64,000 bases of DNA, from positions 248,001-312,000 of the forward strand of contig CAWIUG010000036.1 of the NCBI GenBank assembly GCA_963839165.1. The letters are read 5' to 3'. Source of the stretch: DATFVA01 sp963839165. GTDB taxonomy: Bacteria; Bacteroidota; Ignavibacteria; Ignavibacteriales; Ignavibacteriaceae. The notes beneath the pieces were generated by a model that was not told the DNA's origin, did no database searches, and worked only from the letters and a program-made list of their open reading frames with translations. A program made the position numbers and the translations under genes. How positions within the stretch are numbered: the stretch's first letter is position 1; each line of letters opens with the position of its first letter. This document shows, in pieces, positions 22,251-30,182 of the stretch.

Positions 22251-23108
22251 TTATTTGTTTTCATCACCTAGATGAAATCTGCGAAAGTGATCAATTTTAA
22301 CATCGGAATTATTCTTTGAATTGAATTCCTTCAGTAAGTCACTTACAGATTTGGAGTTGTCTTTTATGTAAGCCTGTTCTACAAGGCAGTTCTCCTGGTA
22401 ATACTTATTCATTTTACCCTGGGCTATCTTATCCAGTATCTGCTCCTGTTTGCCTTCCTTACGTGCAACTTCTTTATATATTTCTATTTCTTTTTCAATC
22501 ATGTCTTTCGGAACTTCCTCTCTGTAAACACAGATCGGTCTCATAGCCGCAACCTGCATTGCGATATCCTTACCAAGTCCGGCAAGAGCATCGGCATGAT
22601 CAGCTGCATTATTAAATACAACCATAACACCCAGCTTTGAACCTGGATGAATGTAATCAACGATAACTCCATCACTGGTTTTTTCACTTGCAAGGCGTGA
22701 TATTTCAATCTTTTCGCCAACCTTTCCCATAACATCGTTAAGAGTATTCTTTATTTCAGAATTCTTTTCAACGAGCTCATCAGGGGAAGCAGGCATAGCT
22801 GCCGCCGCTTTATCTGCGGCCATATTTGCGAAGTTTACAAAGTCTTCACTGTTAGCCACAAAATCAGTCTCACAGTTCACTTCCAGAATGATTCCCGATT
22901 TTTTATCACCTGAGATCCTGGTTAATATTAGTCCCTCACCGGCAGTCTTTTCAGCTCTCTTTGTTGCTACGGCCTGTCCTTTTTTCCTGAGTATTTCAAT
23001 GGCCTTCTGCATATCACCATCAGCTTCAATCAGGGCCTTTTTGCAGTCCATCATTCCTGAGCCGGTTTTTTGTCTTAATTCATTTACCTGTTGAGCGGTA
23101 ACTGTCAT
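22251..23108 (-). CDS. tsf: Elongation factor Ts
   Basis: EF-Ts exchanges GDP for GTP on EF-Tu. From the ATG at 23108 the protein has 285 residues: UBA-like N-terminus VNELRQKTGSGMMDCKKAL and GQAVATKRAEKTAGEG. The core then has NCETDFVANSEDF, the part that displaces magnesium in EF-Tu, and AMQVAAMRP. The frame reaches a TTG at 23126, but that would overlap rpsB; the ATG has GGGA upstream and gives the standard N-terminus. It is coupled to rpsB with a 14-base gap. Confidence 0.96.
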   Translation of the reverse strand: MTVTAQQVNELRQKTGSGMMDCKKALIEADGDMQKAIEILRKKGQAVATKRAEKTAGEGLILTRISGDKKSGIILEVNCETDFVANSEDFVNFANMAADKAAAAMPASPDELVEKNSEIKNTLNDVMGKVGEKIEISRLASEKTSDGVIVDYIHPGSKLGVMVVFNNAADHADALAGLGKDIAMQVAAMRPICVYREEVPKDMIEKEIEIYKEVARKEGKQEQILDKIAQGKMNKYYQENCLVEQAYIKDNSKSVSDLLKEFNSKNNSDVKIDHFRRFHLGDENK

Positions 23109-23122
23109 TTCTAAATTCCCTT

Positions 23123-23914
23123 TCAATTTATTTTTTCAGCGGCAGATTGCTGTTTTTCAACGGAAGCTTCCTGCTCTTTTTCCTTTTTAACTCTTTCTCT
23201 TTCGGCAGCTTCTTCTGCTTTCTGTTCTTTGGCTTTAGCAACACCTTCAAGAACAGCATCAGCCATAAATTTCACAACCAGTTCAATAGTGTTTACAGCA
23301 TCATCATTAGCAGGTACTACAAAGTTTATCGGGTCAGGATCGCAGTTAGTGTCAACAATTGCGAACACCGGAATGTTCAGGCGAAGCGCTTCTTTTACCG
23401 CAATTGATTCCTTCTTGATATCTACAATAAAAAGTGCTCCCGGCAGCCTGTTCATCGATTCAACACCTTCAAGTACTTTTTTCAGTTTATCCTTCTCACG
23501 TGTTAAAAAGAGTCTCTCTTTTTTCGTAATCTTATCGAATGTACCATCAGTTTCCTGTTTCTCGATATTATTTAGTCTCTTTACGCTTTTCCTGATGGTA
23601 GAGAAATTGGTGAGCATTCCGCCCAGCCATCTTTCACTCACCCAGTTCATATCGCAGCGTTTAGCTTCACCTTCAATTACACTTTTAGCCTGCTTCTTTG
23701 TACCGACGAAAAGAACTTTCTTACCATCGCCCACAACCTCCGAAAGGTTCTCCGCGGCTGAAATCAGCATGCTCTGGGTTTTTTTCAGATCGATGATATG
23801 GATCCCGTTCTTCTCCATGAAGATATATGGCTTCATTTTGGGATTCCAGCGGCGTGTTAAATGTCCGAAGTGTGCACCAGCTTCTATGAGCTGTGTTAGA
23901 TCCAGCTTTTGCAT
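23123..23914 (-). CDS. rpsB: 30S ribosomal protein S2
   Basis: From the ATG at 23914 the protein has about 263 residues. The S2 landmarks are LIEAGAHFGHLTRRWNPKM, IHIIDLKKT, FVGTKKQAK, WLGGMLTNF and FAIVDTNCDPDPINFVVPAN. A charged Glu/Lys-rich tail (about 225-263) ends it. The ATG has an AGGAG site four bases upstream. An in-frame ATG at 23962 would add 16 residues not found in the family and encoding a hairpin instead. First gene of rpsB-tsf. Confidence 0.95.
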   Translation of the reverse strand: MQKLDLTQLIEAGAHFGHLTRRWNPKMKPYIFMEKNGIHIIDLKKTQSMLISAAENLSEVVGDGKKVLFVGTKKQAKSVIEGEAKRCDMNWVSERWLGGMLTNFSTIRKSVKRLNNIEKQETDGTFDKITKKERLFLTREKDKLKKVLEGVESMNRLPGALFIVDIKKESIAVKEALRLNIPVFAIVDTNCDPDPINFVVPANDDAVNTIELVVKFMADAVLEGVAKAKEQKAEEAAERERVKKEKEQEASVEKQQSAAEKIN

Positions 23915-23929
23915 TTTGTCTCCTGTTTT

Positions 23930-23985
23930 TATCCCGTTGCCGGGAACTTCTACTTTCGTCATCTTTACCCTTCATCCCTGCAAAC
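23930..23985 (-). promoter_or_regulatory. Structured leader of rpsB (candidate autoregulatory site)
   Basis: On the minus strand two hairpins precede the rpsB start: TCCC/GGGA around 23965-23980 and a perfect TCCCG-GCAA-CGGGA hairpin at 23932-23945, just ahead of the AGGAG site. The GCAA tetraloop closed by G-C is a stable RNA motif. Leaders that bind S2 occur before rpsB in other phyla; whether this is one is unproven. Confidence 0.35.
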
Positions 23986-24034
23986 GGGACACAGGAGGTA
24001 AATCTGAAAGTATGTTTGATTATTAGTTAATTAA

Positions 24035-24421
24035 TTATCTCTTAGAGAATTGGAATCTCTTCCTTGCTTTCGGTCTTCCGTATTTTTTACGTTCAACCAT
24101 TCTCGGGTCCCTGGTTAAGAACCCTTCCTTTTTAAGCGCGGGACGAAAATCGGGATTCAATGTGGAAAGCGCCCTTGCGATTCCAAGCCTGATAGCCTGA
24201 GCCTGGCCTGTAGTACCGCCGCCCTGAACGTTTACCAGTACATCATAGTTTCCAACCGTTTCGGTTACCTTGAATGGGTTCAGGATATCCTCCCTGCTCA
24301 GCAGCTGTGGAAAGGCTTGTTCAAATTCTTTTCCATTAACGGTTATTTTACCGTTTCCGTTTCTCAGAATTATTCTGGCAACCGATGTTTTTCTTCTTCC
24401 TATATAAATAGTATCAACCAT
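24035..24421 (-). CDS. rpsI: 30S ribosomal protein S9
   Basis: The 128-residue protein has YIGRRKTSVARI near the start, GGGTTGQAQAIRLGIARAL in the middle, and the basic tail TRDPRMVERKKYGRPKARKR ending in FSKR, which reaches the ribosomal P site. Length is normal. Its ATG overlaps the rplM stop by one base (TAATG), so translation is coupled. Confidence 0.97.
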   Translation of the reverse strand: MVDTIYIGRRKTSVARIILRNGNGKITVNGKEFEQAFPQLLSREDILNPFKVTETVGNYDVLVNVQGGGTTGQAQAIRLGIARALSTLNPDFRPALKKEGFLTRDPRMVERKKYGRPKARKRFQFSKR

Positions 24422-24870
24422 TATTTCTCCGTTAAACTGATTGTTTCAGGTTTTTGAGCCTGGTGAGGATGAGATTCTCCGGCATACACTTTTAATTTCT
24501 TTATAAGCTTTCTTCCTAATCTGTTTTTAGGAAGCATACCTTTTACTGCAGTCTCAATAACAAATTCAGGTTTTTTGGCCATCAGTTGTTCAAAGGTCCT
24601 CGTCTTTAACCCGCCGGGGTAACCTGAGTGATGAGAATAGGTTTTAAGGAATTCTCTTTTACCGGTAACCTTAACCTTATCGGCGTTTATTATAACCACG
24701 AAATCACCGGTGTCGGCATTGGGCGTAAAGATAGCTTTGTTCTTACCACGAATTATCCTTGCCACACGGGTAGCTAGTCTCCCCAGCACCTGATCGGTTG
24801 CGTCCACAATGTACCATTTTCTATCGGCGTCATCTGTACTGATAAAACGCGTCATTTTTTCCTGTTTCAC
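24421..24870 (-). CDS. rplM: 50S ribosomal protein L13
   Basis: The 149 residues show the L13 core: KWYIVDATDQVLGRLATRVA, FTPNADTGDFVVIINADKV, YSHHSGYPGGLK and AVKGMLPKNRLGR. The GTG at 24870 has a strong GGAGG site eight bases upstream. The in-frame ATG at 24855 also has a weak site, so the N-terminus could be five residues shorter. First gene of the rplM-rpsI pair, followed at a distance by rpsB-tsf. Confidence 0.96.
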   Translation of the reverse strand: MKQEKMTRFISTDDADRKWYIVDATDQVLGRLATRVARIIRGKNKAIFTPNADTGDFVVIINADKVKVTGKREFLKTYSHHSGYPGGLKTRTFEQLMAKKPEFVIETAVKGMLPKNRLGRKLIKKLKVYAGESHPHQAQKPETISLTEK

Positions 24871-25090
24871 GTTATTTTCCTCCGAAACCTGAAATCATTT
24901 CTAATAAAGAGAGGAAATTTAACTTTAATAAGAAAAAAAGTCAAGATTTATCGACGTGAACCTTCAATATTCATTTTTCTTTTTTCAGCCCCCCGATTTG
25001 AGCTCAAAATGAAGTCCGGTAGAAATAGACATAGACATCCATAAATCCGGTAATTTTACGTTTGAAGGTATGACCAACATCGTGGAACAA

Positions 25091-25226
25091 TTCCGTGAAA
25101 CTGACAGAAATGACATACTTTTTAAGGCCGGATTTGACTCGGGGAAATGCCGGATTTATCTCGGGGAAGGAGCTCCCGTGAAACCTTCCGTGAAACTGAC
25201 AGTTTTGTCATACTCTTTAAAGTGCC
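25091..25226. repeat. Pair of direct repeats with internal palindrome
   Basis: Units at 25091-25131 and 25187-25226 share TTCCGTGAAACTGACAG, then TACT and TTTAA. The second carries a perfect TGACA-GTTT-TGTCA palindrome, the first a weaker form. Between them CCGGATTT and CTCGGGGA also occur twice (25128-25147 and 25150-25170). The function is unknown. Confidence 0.6.
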
Positions 25227-25247
25227 CCTCCCTACTTCCGGGAGGGG
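25225..25247. terminator. G/C hairpin beyond the DUF4412 gene
   Basis: Arms CCCCTCCC (25225-25232) and GGGAGGGG (25240-25247) pair perfectly, 17 bases beyond the stop of the minus-strand gene. There is no clear T run on either strand, so this may be a weak terminator or a stabilising 3' end. Confidence 0.4.
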
Positions 25248-25263
25248 AGTTTGAATGGCTAAA

Positions 25264-25914
25264 TTATTTCTGAGGCATTGTCGGCATATCCATTTTCTGA
25301 AAACCGGCAGGAGGTTCAAACATCGAAGCATCAACAGGTTGTTTATCAATGTTCGTTACTTCAAATACCTTATCACCGTTTTCATAAACAAGAAGTGGAA
25401 AATATCCCTCAGCCTGCAGGTCTTTCTGCCACTGGGGCTGATTCTGCTGCATAGGGTTATCGAAAAGCTGGAATCCACCGATATCTTTTGTCATCCAGGC
25501 TTCACCCTGATTTTCTCCATCCTTATATGTCCATTTCTCAGCTGTGTACCCCAGGATGTCTTTGGTTTCCCCGGTCTTAACGAAATCAGCTTTCTTATCT
25601 TTGCTGTCTGAATCCGTGTTATTATCCTTCACCTCGGGAAAAGGCATAACCATATACATTTTCCGTTCAGGCATAATTATCATTAATTGTTTTGTTGAGG
25701 GGTCCATCACGATCTGTCCACTCTGGCCGTTCTCATTAGCATCGAAGCGGAGTTTGCTTCCTTTCACATAATACTGCATGGTGTGGCTTTCACCGTCGTT
25801 AAAAACATTGAATGTAACCTTACCTTCAAACTTATCCTGGGAGTAGGTTTTACCGGGTAGAACCAGAACAGCCAGGAATAGAAAAAAGAATACTGACAGG
25901 TTTCTTAGTCTCAT
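25264..25914 (-). CDS. Exported DUF4412 protein
   Basis: The 216-residue protein has a signal peptide (to about TYSQ, residue 26). The mature part, about 30-205, matches the DUF4412 pattern: FEGKVTFNVFNDG, MQYYVKGSKLRFDANENG, IVMDPSTKQLMIIMPERKMYM and ILGYTAEKWTYKDGENQGEAWM. This resembles LolA/LppX-like periplasmic folds, but the function is not known. The start has a GGAGG site. It is 21 bases after the TonB-like gene and may be read with it. Confidence 0.75.
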   Translation of the reverse strand: MRLRNLSVFFFLFLAVLVLPGKTYSQDKFEGKVTFNVFNDGESHTMQYYVKGSKLRFDANENGQSGQIVMDPSTKQLMIIMPERKMYMVMPFPEVKDNNTDSDSKDKKADFVKTGETKDILGYTAEKWTYKDGENQGEAWMTKDIGGFQLFDNPMQQNQPQWQKDLQAEGYFPLLVYENGDKVFEVTNIDKQPVDASMFEPPAGFQKMDMPTMPQK

Positions 25915-25935
25915 GAGTCCTCCATTGTTAAATAA

Positions 25936-26691
25936 TTAAAAGAATTGATTTCCGTATTTAAATGATTTCACCATTCCAAAGAATACAGGCTGAAAACTTT
26001 TGAAGGCTTCCTCACCTTCCATAATGAGCTTCAGACTAAAATCTTTTTCGGTATTCGTTCTAATATAAATAATTTGAGTGATTTGTCCTGAAAGTTCTTC
26101 CGGCTCATTGTAATAAGCTGTGTAGTTCCTTGTCTTATAACTGTGCTTAAATCTTTTTGGATTAAAAAGGTCTTTATCTTTTACCTCGATATGAACATAA
26201 GGAGGAGGGTTGTATTTTGTGGAGGTCGTCCAAAATGTAATGCCGTCAAGTGTGCTTTTTACATTCTGATCAAGATACTTCCAGCCCGCCGGGTATTTCA
26301 GCGAGACATCCAGTGTATTTTCTTTATATACCTGTACAAGTCCGCTTGTGTCAGCAGCAGCATTGGAAAAATCGTAGAATACTGCCTCGTTCGAGGCCTG
26401 CTCAGATTCCTTTACAGGAACTTTTTTTGTTTCTACAGGAATTTCCTTCTCTGGTTCTTTTTTCTCTGTAACTTCCTGCTTTTCTGCTTTCTTCGTTTGT
26501 TCGGGTTCAAGTGATTGCGGTTGTGATTCGATCGTTCTTATCTGCACGTAAGCAGATCCTATCTTCGACTCATCTATAGTTGAGTTTAGCAGCAGGGCCG
26601 CAGCGGTTATTATTATAGCATGCAGAAGCAGCGACATAGAGAACCCTAATACGGGGTACTCCTGCTTTCCTGTTTTCAATTTCAGATCCAT
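25936..26691 (-). CDS. TonB-like membrane protein without a TonB C-terminal domain
   Basis: The 251 residues start cytoplasmic, cross the membrane once (GFSMSLLLHAIIITAAALLL, about 16-36) and continue with a Glu/Lys/Pro-rich linker (about 60-105). That is the layout of TonB and related energy-transducing proteins, and LLLHAIII has the His typical of the TonB helix. The C-terminal part (about 115-250) is not TonB-like. It has LDVSLKYPAGWKYLD, resembling the domain seen in PsbP-like and other small secreted proteins. It may transmit something other than energy to TonB receptors, or simply be an anchored periplasmic protein. No ExbB or ExbD is adjacent. Confidence 0.55.
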   Translation of the reverse strand: MDLKLKTGKQEYPVLGFSMSLLLHAIIITAAALLLNSTIDESKIGSAYVQIRTIESQPQSLEPEQTKKAEKQEVTEKKEPEKEIPVETKKVPVKESEQASNEAVFYDFSNAAADTSGLVQVYKENTLDVSLKYPAGWKYLDQNVKSTLDGITFWTTSTKYNPPPYVHIEVKDKDLFNPKRFKHSYKTRNYTAYYNEPEELSGQITQIIYIRTNTEKDFSLKLIMEGEEAFKSFQPVFFGMVKSFKYGNQFF

Positions 26692-26839
26692 AATGAAACT
26701 TAAGTTAATGGTAATTCCTTTTCAAGATATCCGTGTCCTGCGCACAGGACAAGGCCGGCTTTTTCCCTTGTCTTTTCTATTGGAGTGTTCTATCATTTTT
26801 GTTAGTTTTGATGGTTATTTTCAAAATTCGGATACACTA

Positions 26840-27877
26840 ATGAAATTTCTTGTTACCGGCGGGGCCGGATTTTTAGGTATCAACTTGATACGGCATTTAC
26901 ACTCGAGAGGCGAGCAGATTGTTTCTCTGGATATCGTTGAATTCGATTATCCCGATATGAACGATAAAATAACCAGAATTAAAGGGGATATCAGGAATAA
27001 AAACGATGTAAAGCAGGCTATGGACGGTGTGGATGTTGTTGTTCATACAGCTGCCGCTTTACCTCTTTATAAGCCGGAAGATATTTTTTCTACTGATATA
27101 CAGGGAACCCGGAACCTCCTTGAAGAGGCTTCGGCTCAGAAGGTAAAAAGGTTCATCCATATTTCATCTACCGCTGTATATGGTATACCCGACCATCACC
27201 CACTGAACGAGGTTGATAAGCTTGACGGCGTGGGACCTTACGGCAAGGCTAAGATAAAAGCCGAAGAGGAATGTTTTAACTACAGAGAAAAGGGGATGTG
27301 TGTCCCTGTTCTCCGACCAAAATCTTTTATCGGTCCTGAACGCCTTGGTGTGTTCGATCTTTTATATGACTGGGCAAAGGACGGTAAAGGTTTCCCTATG
27401 ATAGGAAATGGTAAGAACCGCTATCAGCTCCTCGACGTTGAAGATCTCTGCGACGCTATATATCTCTGCGCAACCCTTCCCGAAGAAAAGGCAAATGATA
27501 CTTTTAATATCGGGGCAAAGAAATTTACCACTATGAGAGAAGACTACCAGGCTGTTCTGGATGCTGCTGGCTATGGTAAAAAAATTGTGGGCCTCCCGGA
27601 AAAACCTATTATATGGACACTCAGAATACTTGAGGCGCTTAACCTTTCCCCGCTTTATAAATGGGTTTATGAAACTGCCTCTAAGGATTCGTTCGTATCA
27701 ATTGAAAAGGCAGAGACCAAACTGGGTTATAAGCCCCGGTTTTCGAATAAGGATGCCCTGGTCCGTAACTATCAATGGTACATTGAACATTTTGATGAAT
27801 TTAAGGATAAGAGCGGTGTGTCTCATCGTGTGCCCTGGAAACAGGGGATACTCCGGGCTGCCAAGGTATTCTTTTAG
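26840..27877 (+). CDS. NAD-dependent epimerase/dehydratase (extended SDR)
   Basis: From the ATG at 26840 the protein has 345 residues: Rossmann loop FLVTGGAGFLGINLI at the start, DVVVHTAAALPLY, catalytic Ser in HISSTAVYG, and YGKAK (Tyr-x3-Lys). The C-terminal half has RPKSFIGPERLGVFDLL and the usual NIGAKKF. It is a nucleotide-sugar or sterol-type SDR; the substrate cannot be told. The frame extends upstream to 26693 but the extra 49 residues are unlike the family and overlap the divergent promoter region. It is divergent from the TonB-like gene. Confidence 0.85.
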   Translation: MKFLVTGGAGFLGINLIRHLHSRGEQIVSLDIVEFDYPDMNDKITRIKGDIRNKNDVKQAMDGVDVVVHTAAALPLYKPEDIFSTDIQGTRNLLEEASAQKVKRFIHISSTAVYGIPDHHPLNEVDKLDGVGPYGKAKIKAEEECFNYREKGMCVPVLRPKSFIGPERLGVFDLLYDWAKDGKGFPMIGNGKNRYQLLDVEDLCDAIYLCATLPEEKANDTFNIGAKKFTTMREDYQAVLDAAGYGKKIVGLPEKPIIWTLRILEALNLSPLYKWVYETASKDSFVSIEKAETKLGYKPRFSNKDALVRNYQWYIEHFDEFKDKSGVSHRVPWKQGILRAAKVFF

Positions 27878-27976
27878 TGTAAATAGTTACTGTTTTTATA
27901 ATATTTACAACCCTTAATTCATTTTCATACGATTATTATTATTTTAAATAAATTATAACCAGTGAAGGAGATAACT

Positions 27977-29020
27977 ATGCCAGGCAAAAGTGATTTTTTG
28001 AAAGATGTAATTCAGCATATTGATATTAAAAAGCATAACGTGGTTCCGGTTGTTGATGCATTTGAACATATGGCGTTTTCATCCAGGGACCTTAACCGTG
28101 CGGCAAAGATTTATGATACCATGCTGAAGGATAAAGACTGTACCGTTATTCTTACCCTTGCCGGCAGCATATTCAGCGCGGGACTAAAAAAAGTGGTGTA
28201 CGACCTTGTAATGAATAACATGGTCGATGCTATTGTTTCTACCGGCGCTGTTATGGTTGACCAGGATTTTTTTGAGGCCCTTGGTTTCAAACATTACATC
28301 GGAACTCCTTTCAGCGATGATAACCTGTTGAGAGATCTCCACATCGACAGGATTTATGATACTTACATCGATGAGGATGAACTTAGAGTCTGCGATGAAA
28401 CCTGTGCAAAGATCTTCAATAGTCTCCAGCCCCGCCCCTATTCATCCCGTGAGCTTCTCTGGCATTTCGGAAAATACCTCGAAGATAACGGCGGACCTAA
28501 GGTGGATGATTCCGTAATATGGGCCTGCTATAAGAAGAACGTTCCCATTTTTGTCCCGGCTTTCTCCGATTGTTCTGCGGGATTTGGATTCATAATTCAT
28601 CAGACGGAGAACCCTGACAAGCACGCTTCAATCGATTCAGCTAAAGATTTCCTTGAACTCACCAAAATCAAACTCGCTTCTAAAGAAAGCGGGATCTTTA
28701 TGATCGGCGGCGGTGTTCCTAAAAATTTCACTCAGGATATAGTTGTTGCCGCGGATATACTTAAAGAAGATGCCCCTATGCACAAATACGCTGTTCAGAT
28801 TACAGTTGCCGATGTTAGAGACGGTGCACTATCCAGTTCTACTCTTAAAGAGGCAAGTTCCTGGGGCAAGGTTTCAACTTCTTCCGAGCAGATGGTTTAT
28901 TCCGAAGCAACCATAGCAGTACCGCTGGTAACAGGCTATGCATACCATAAAGGAAGCTGGAAAGAAAGAAAACCTATGGAGTTCACAAAAATCTTCCACG
29001 AAGATAAAATAAACGCATAA
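27977..29020 (+). CDS. Deoxyhypusine synthase-like enzyme
   Basis: In eukaryotes and archaea this fold transfers the aminobutyl group of spermidine, by NAD-dependent chemistry, to a lysine of eIF5A; bacterial relatives make homospermidine or have unknown targets. The 347 residues carry the family features TLAGSIFSAGLKKVVYDL, STGAVMVDQD and FMIGGGVPKNF. The active-site lysine region is ASSWGKVST (about 305), where Trp-Gly-Lys corresponds to the catalytic lysine. ATG 27977 has an AAGGAG site; the GTG at 27962 would begin inside that site. It stands alone, 99 bases after the epimerase. Confidence 0.88.
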   Translation: MPGKSDFLKDVIQHIDIKKHNVVPVVDAFEHMAFSSRDLNRAAKIYDTMLKDKDCTVILTLAGSIFSAGLKKVVYDLVMNNMVDAIVSTGAVMVDQDFFEALGFKHYIGTPFSDDNLLRDLHIDRIYDTYIDEDELRVCDETCAKIFNSLQPRPYSSRELLWHFGKYLEDNGGPKVDDSVIWACYKKNVPIFVPAFSDCSAGFGFIIHQTENPDKHASIDSAKDFLELTKIKLASKESGIFMIGGGVPKNFTQDIVVAADILKEDAPMHKYAVQITVADVRDGALSSSTLKEASSWGKVSTSSEQMVYSEATIAVPLVTGYAYHKGSWKERKPMEFTKIFHEDKINA

Positions 29021-29109
29021 GTTTATAGGTACGCTGCATCTTTAAAATTGTATAGATCAACGGCCAGAGCAGAATAAGTAAAATACAAGTTATACTACTA
29101 TTTTTAATA

Positions 29110-29789
29110 TAAAGCCTGATCCTTTATAGATCAGGCTATGAAGATTAGCTATTTTGGACAACCCCCGGCGATGCGGAATAATAAAAGTTGGGGTTCCCTG
29201 CTGTATCTGTTGACTCAATGAGTGATCATCACAGGATGATATTCAGCGGTGAAAGGATAATCATTAAATGTTCAGGGTTTGGCTCCCATACGGATTCCAG
29301 CTATATGTTGTGCTTGAAATACATACTTGAATTGAATATCCAGATCCCTCTTTTTGCACCGTCTATCTTGTTGCCCGTAATTATACTTGAGGTATCCGCA
29401 TAATTGATGATTATTCCTGTCCCTTTATTTGAGTAGGATACAAGAATATTAAATCCCTTAATATTCATATTCCCGTCTATATAAAATGTTCTAAAGTCTG
29501 TCGGCACCTCAAGATCCCTCGAGTCTACAATACAGCTGTCCCAGCTGCTGCCAATTAGTGTAAGAAATTTGTCCTGTATTATTATTTTCTCTTTATATAC
29601 CCTATTGGCAACATAGATAGTATCACCTGCTGTGGAGTAATCAACACACTTCTGTATGCTGTCTGCTGCTGTTTGCCAGCTGGTGTATGGCGGTGTGCTT
29701 GTGCCGGTATGACTTACATAACGTACTGAGGCAATTGATAATGAATAATTAACAATTAACAATGAAAAGAAGAGAATCAGTTTTCTCAT
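29110..29789 (-). pseudogene. Broken parallel beta-helix (DUF1565-like) exported protein
   Basis: The open part (29301-29789) encodes 162 residues: a signal peptide, VRYVSHTGTSTPPYTSWQTA and AGDTIYVANRVYKEKI. This is the start of a secreted right-handed beta-helix protein in which each turn repeats IxGN-type motifs. It stops at 29301, but the sequence below, in another frame (about 29160-29220), still reads AGNPNFYYSASPG, a phrase typical of such proteins. The gene is therefore a truncated, frameshifted remnant. Intact members are several hundred residues longer. The palindrome at 29113-29137 may mark its original 3' end. Confidence 0.65.
29113..29137. terminator. Hairpin between convergent genes
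   Basis: Arms AGCCTGATC (29113-29121) and GATCAGGCT (29129-29137) pair perfectly with a 7-base loop. On the minus strand TTTATATT follows. It could end both the deoxyhypusine-synthase-like transcript and the broken beta-helix gene. Confidence 0.5.
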
Positions 29790-30182
29790 AACATACTCCT
29801 GAAGTATTAATTATTATATCAGAAGAAGTCTATGAATAGGACCCCGTAACTTTTTCATATTTCCTCATTTAATTTATATAACCACCCTCCAACAATCAAT
29901 TAGATCTTTGAAAGATTTGTTTTCAACAGATCATATTCTTAATGTCTGGAAAACAGGAATGTTGTGTTCGTATTTTATGAAAGTTGCAGATTTCAGTATG
30001 AGGAAAATTCATTTATAACCAGAAATATTTACCTGAGGGGAGCATTTTTCTAGGGATGGGGCTTTAATTGGGGGTATAGATTTGAAGTCGCTGCCGGAGG
30101 TACGTTTTTTGATCTCTTTTACCGGCGATTTTATGCTGATAAACAGCTATATTACGCTCCGTTTGTTATATTATGATCGAAA
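29790..30182. other. Intergenic region between divergent transcripts, no gene seen
   Basis: The stretch is A/T-rich and should hold the promoters of the broken beta-helix gene and of ppk. I could not identify a convincing promoter, RNA or repeat. Confidence 0.45.

Larger units (their letters stand above)
24871..25263. other. Intergenic region with internal repeats
   Basis: No gene is supported here. The region holds the rplM promoter side, two direct repeats (25091 and 25187) and a G/C-rich hairpin next to the DUF4412 stop. The frames that cross it on either strand are products of the repeats. Confidence 0.55.

Noticed and set aside
23229..24026. 265-residue plus-strand frame opposite rpsB
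   Set aside because: It is the complement shadow of the conserved rpsB gene and is rich in Ser/Phe as such shadows are.
27878..27908. GTAAATA/TATTTAC hairpin after the epimerase gene
   Set aside because: Weak A/T stem with a long loop and no T run; likely chance.
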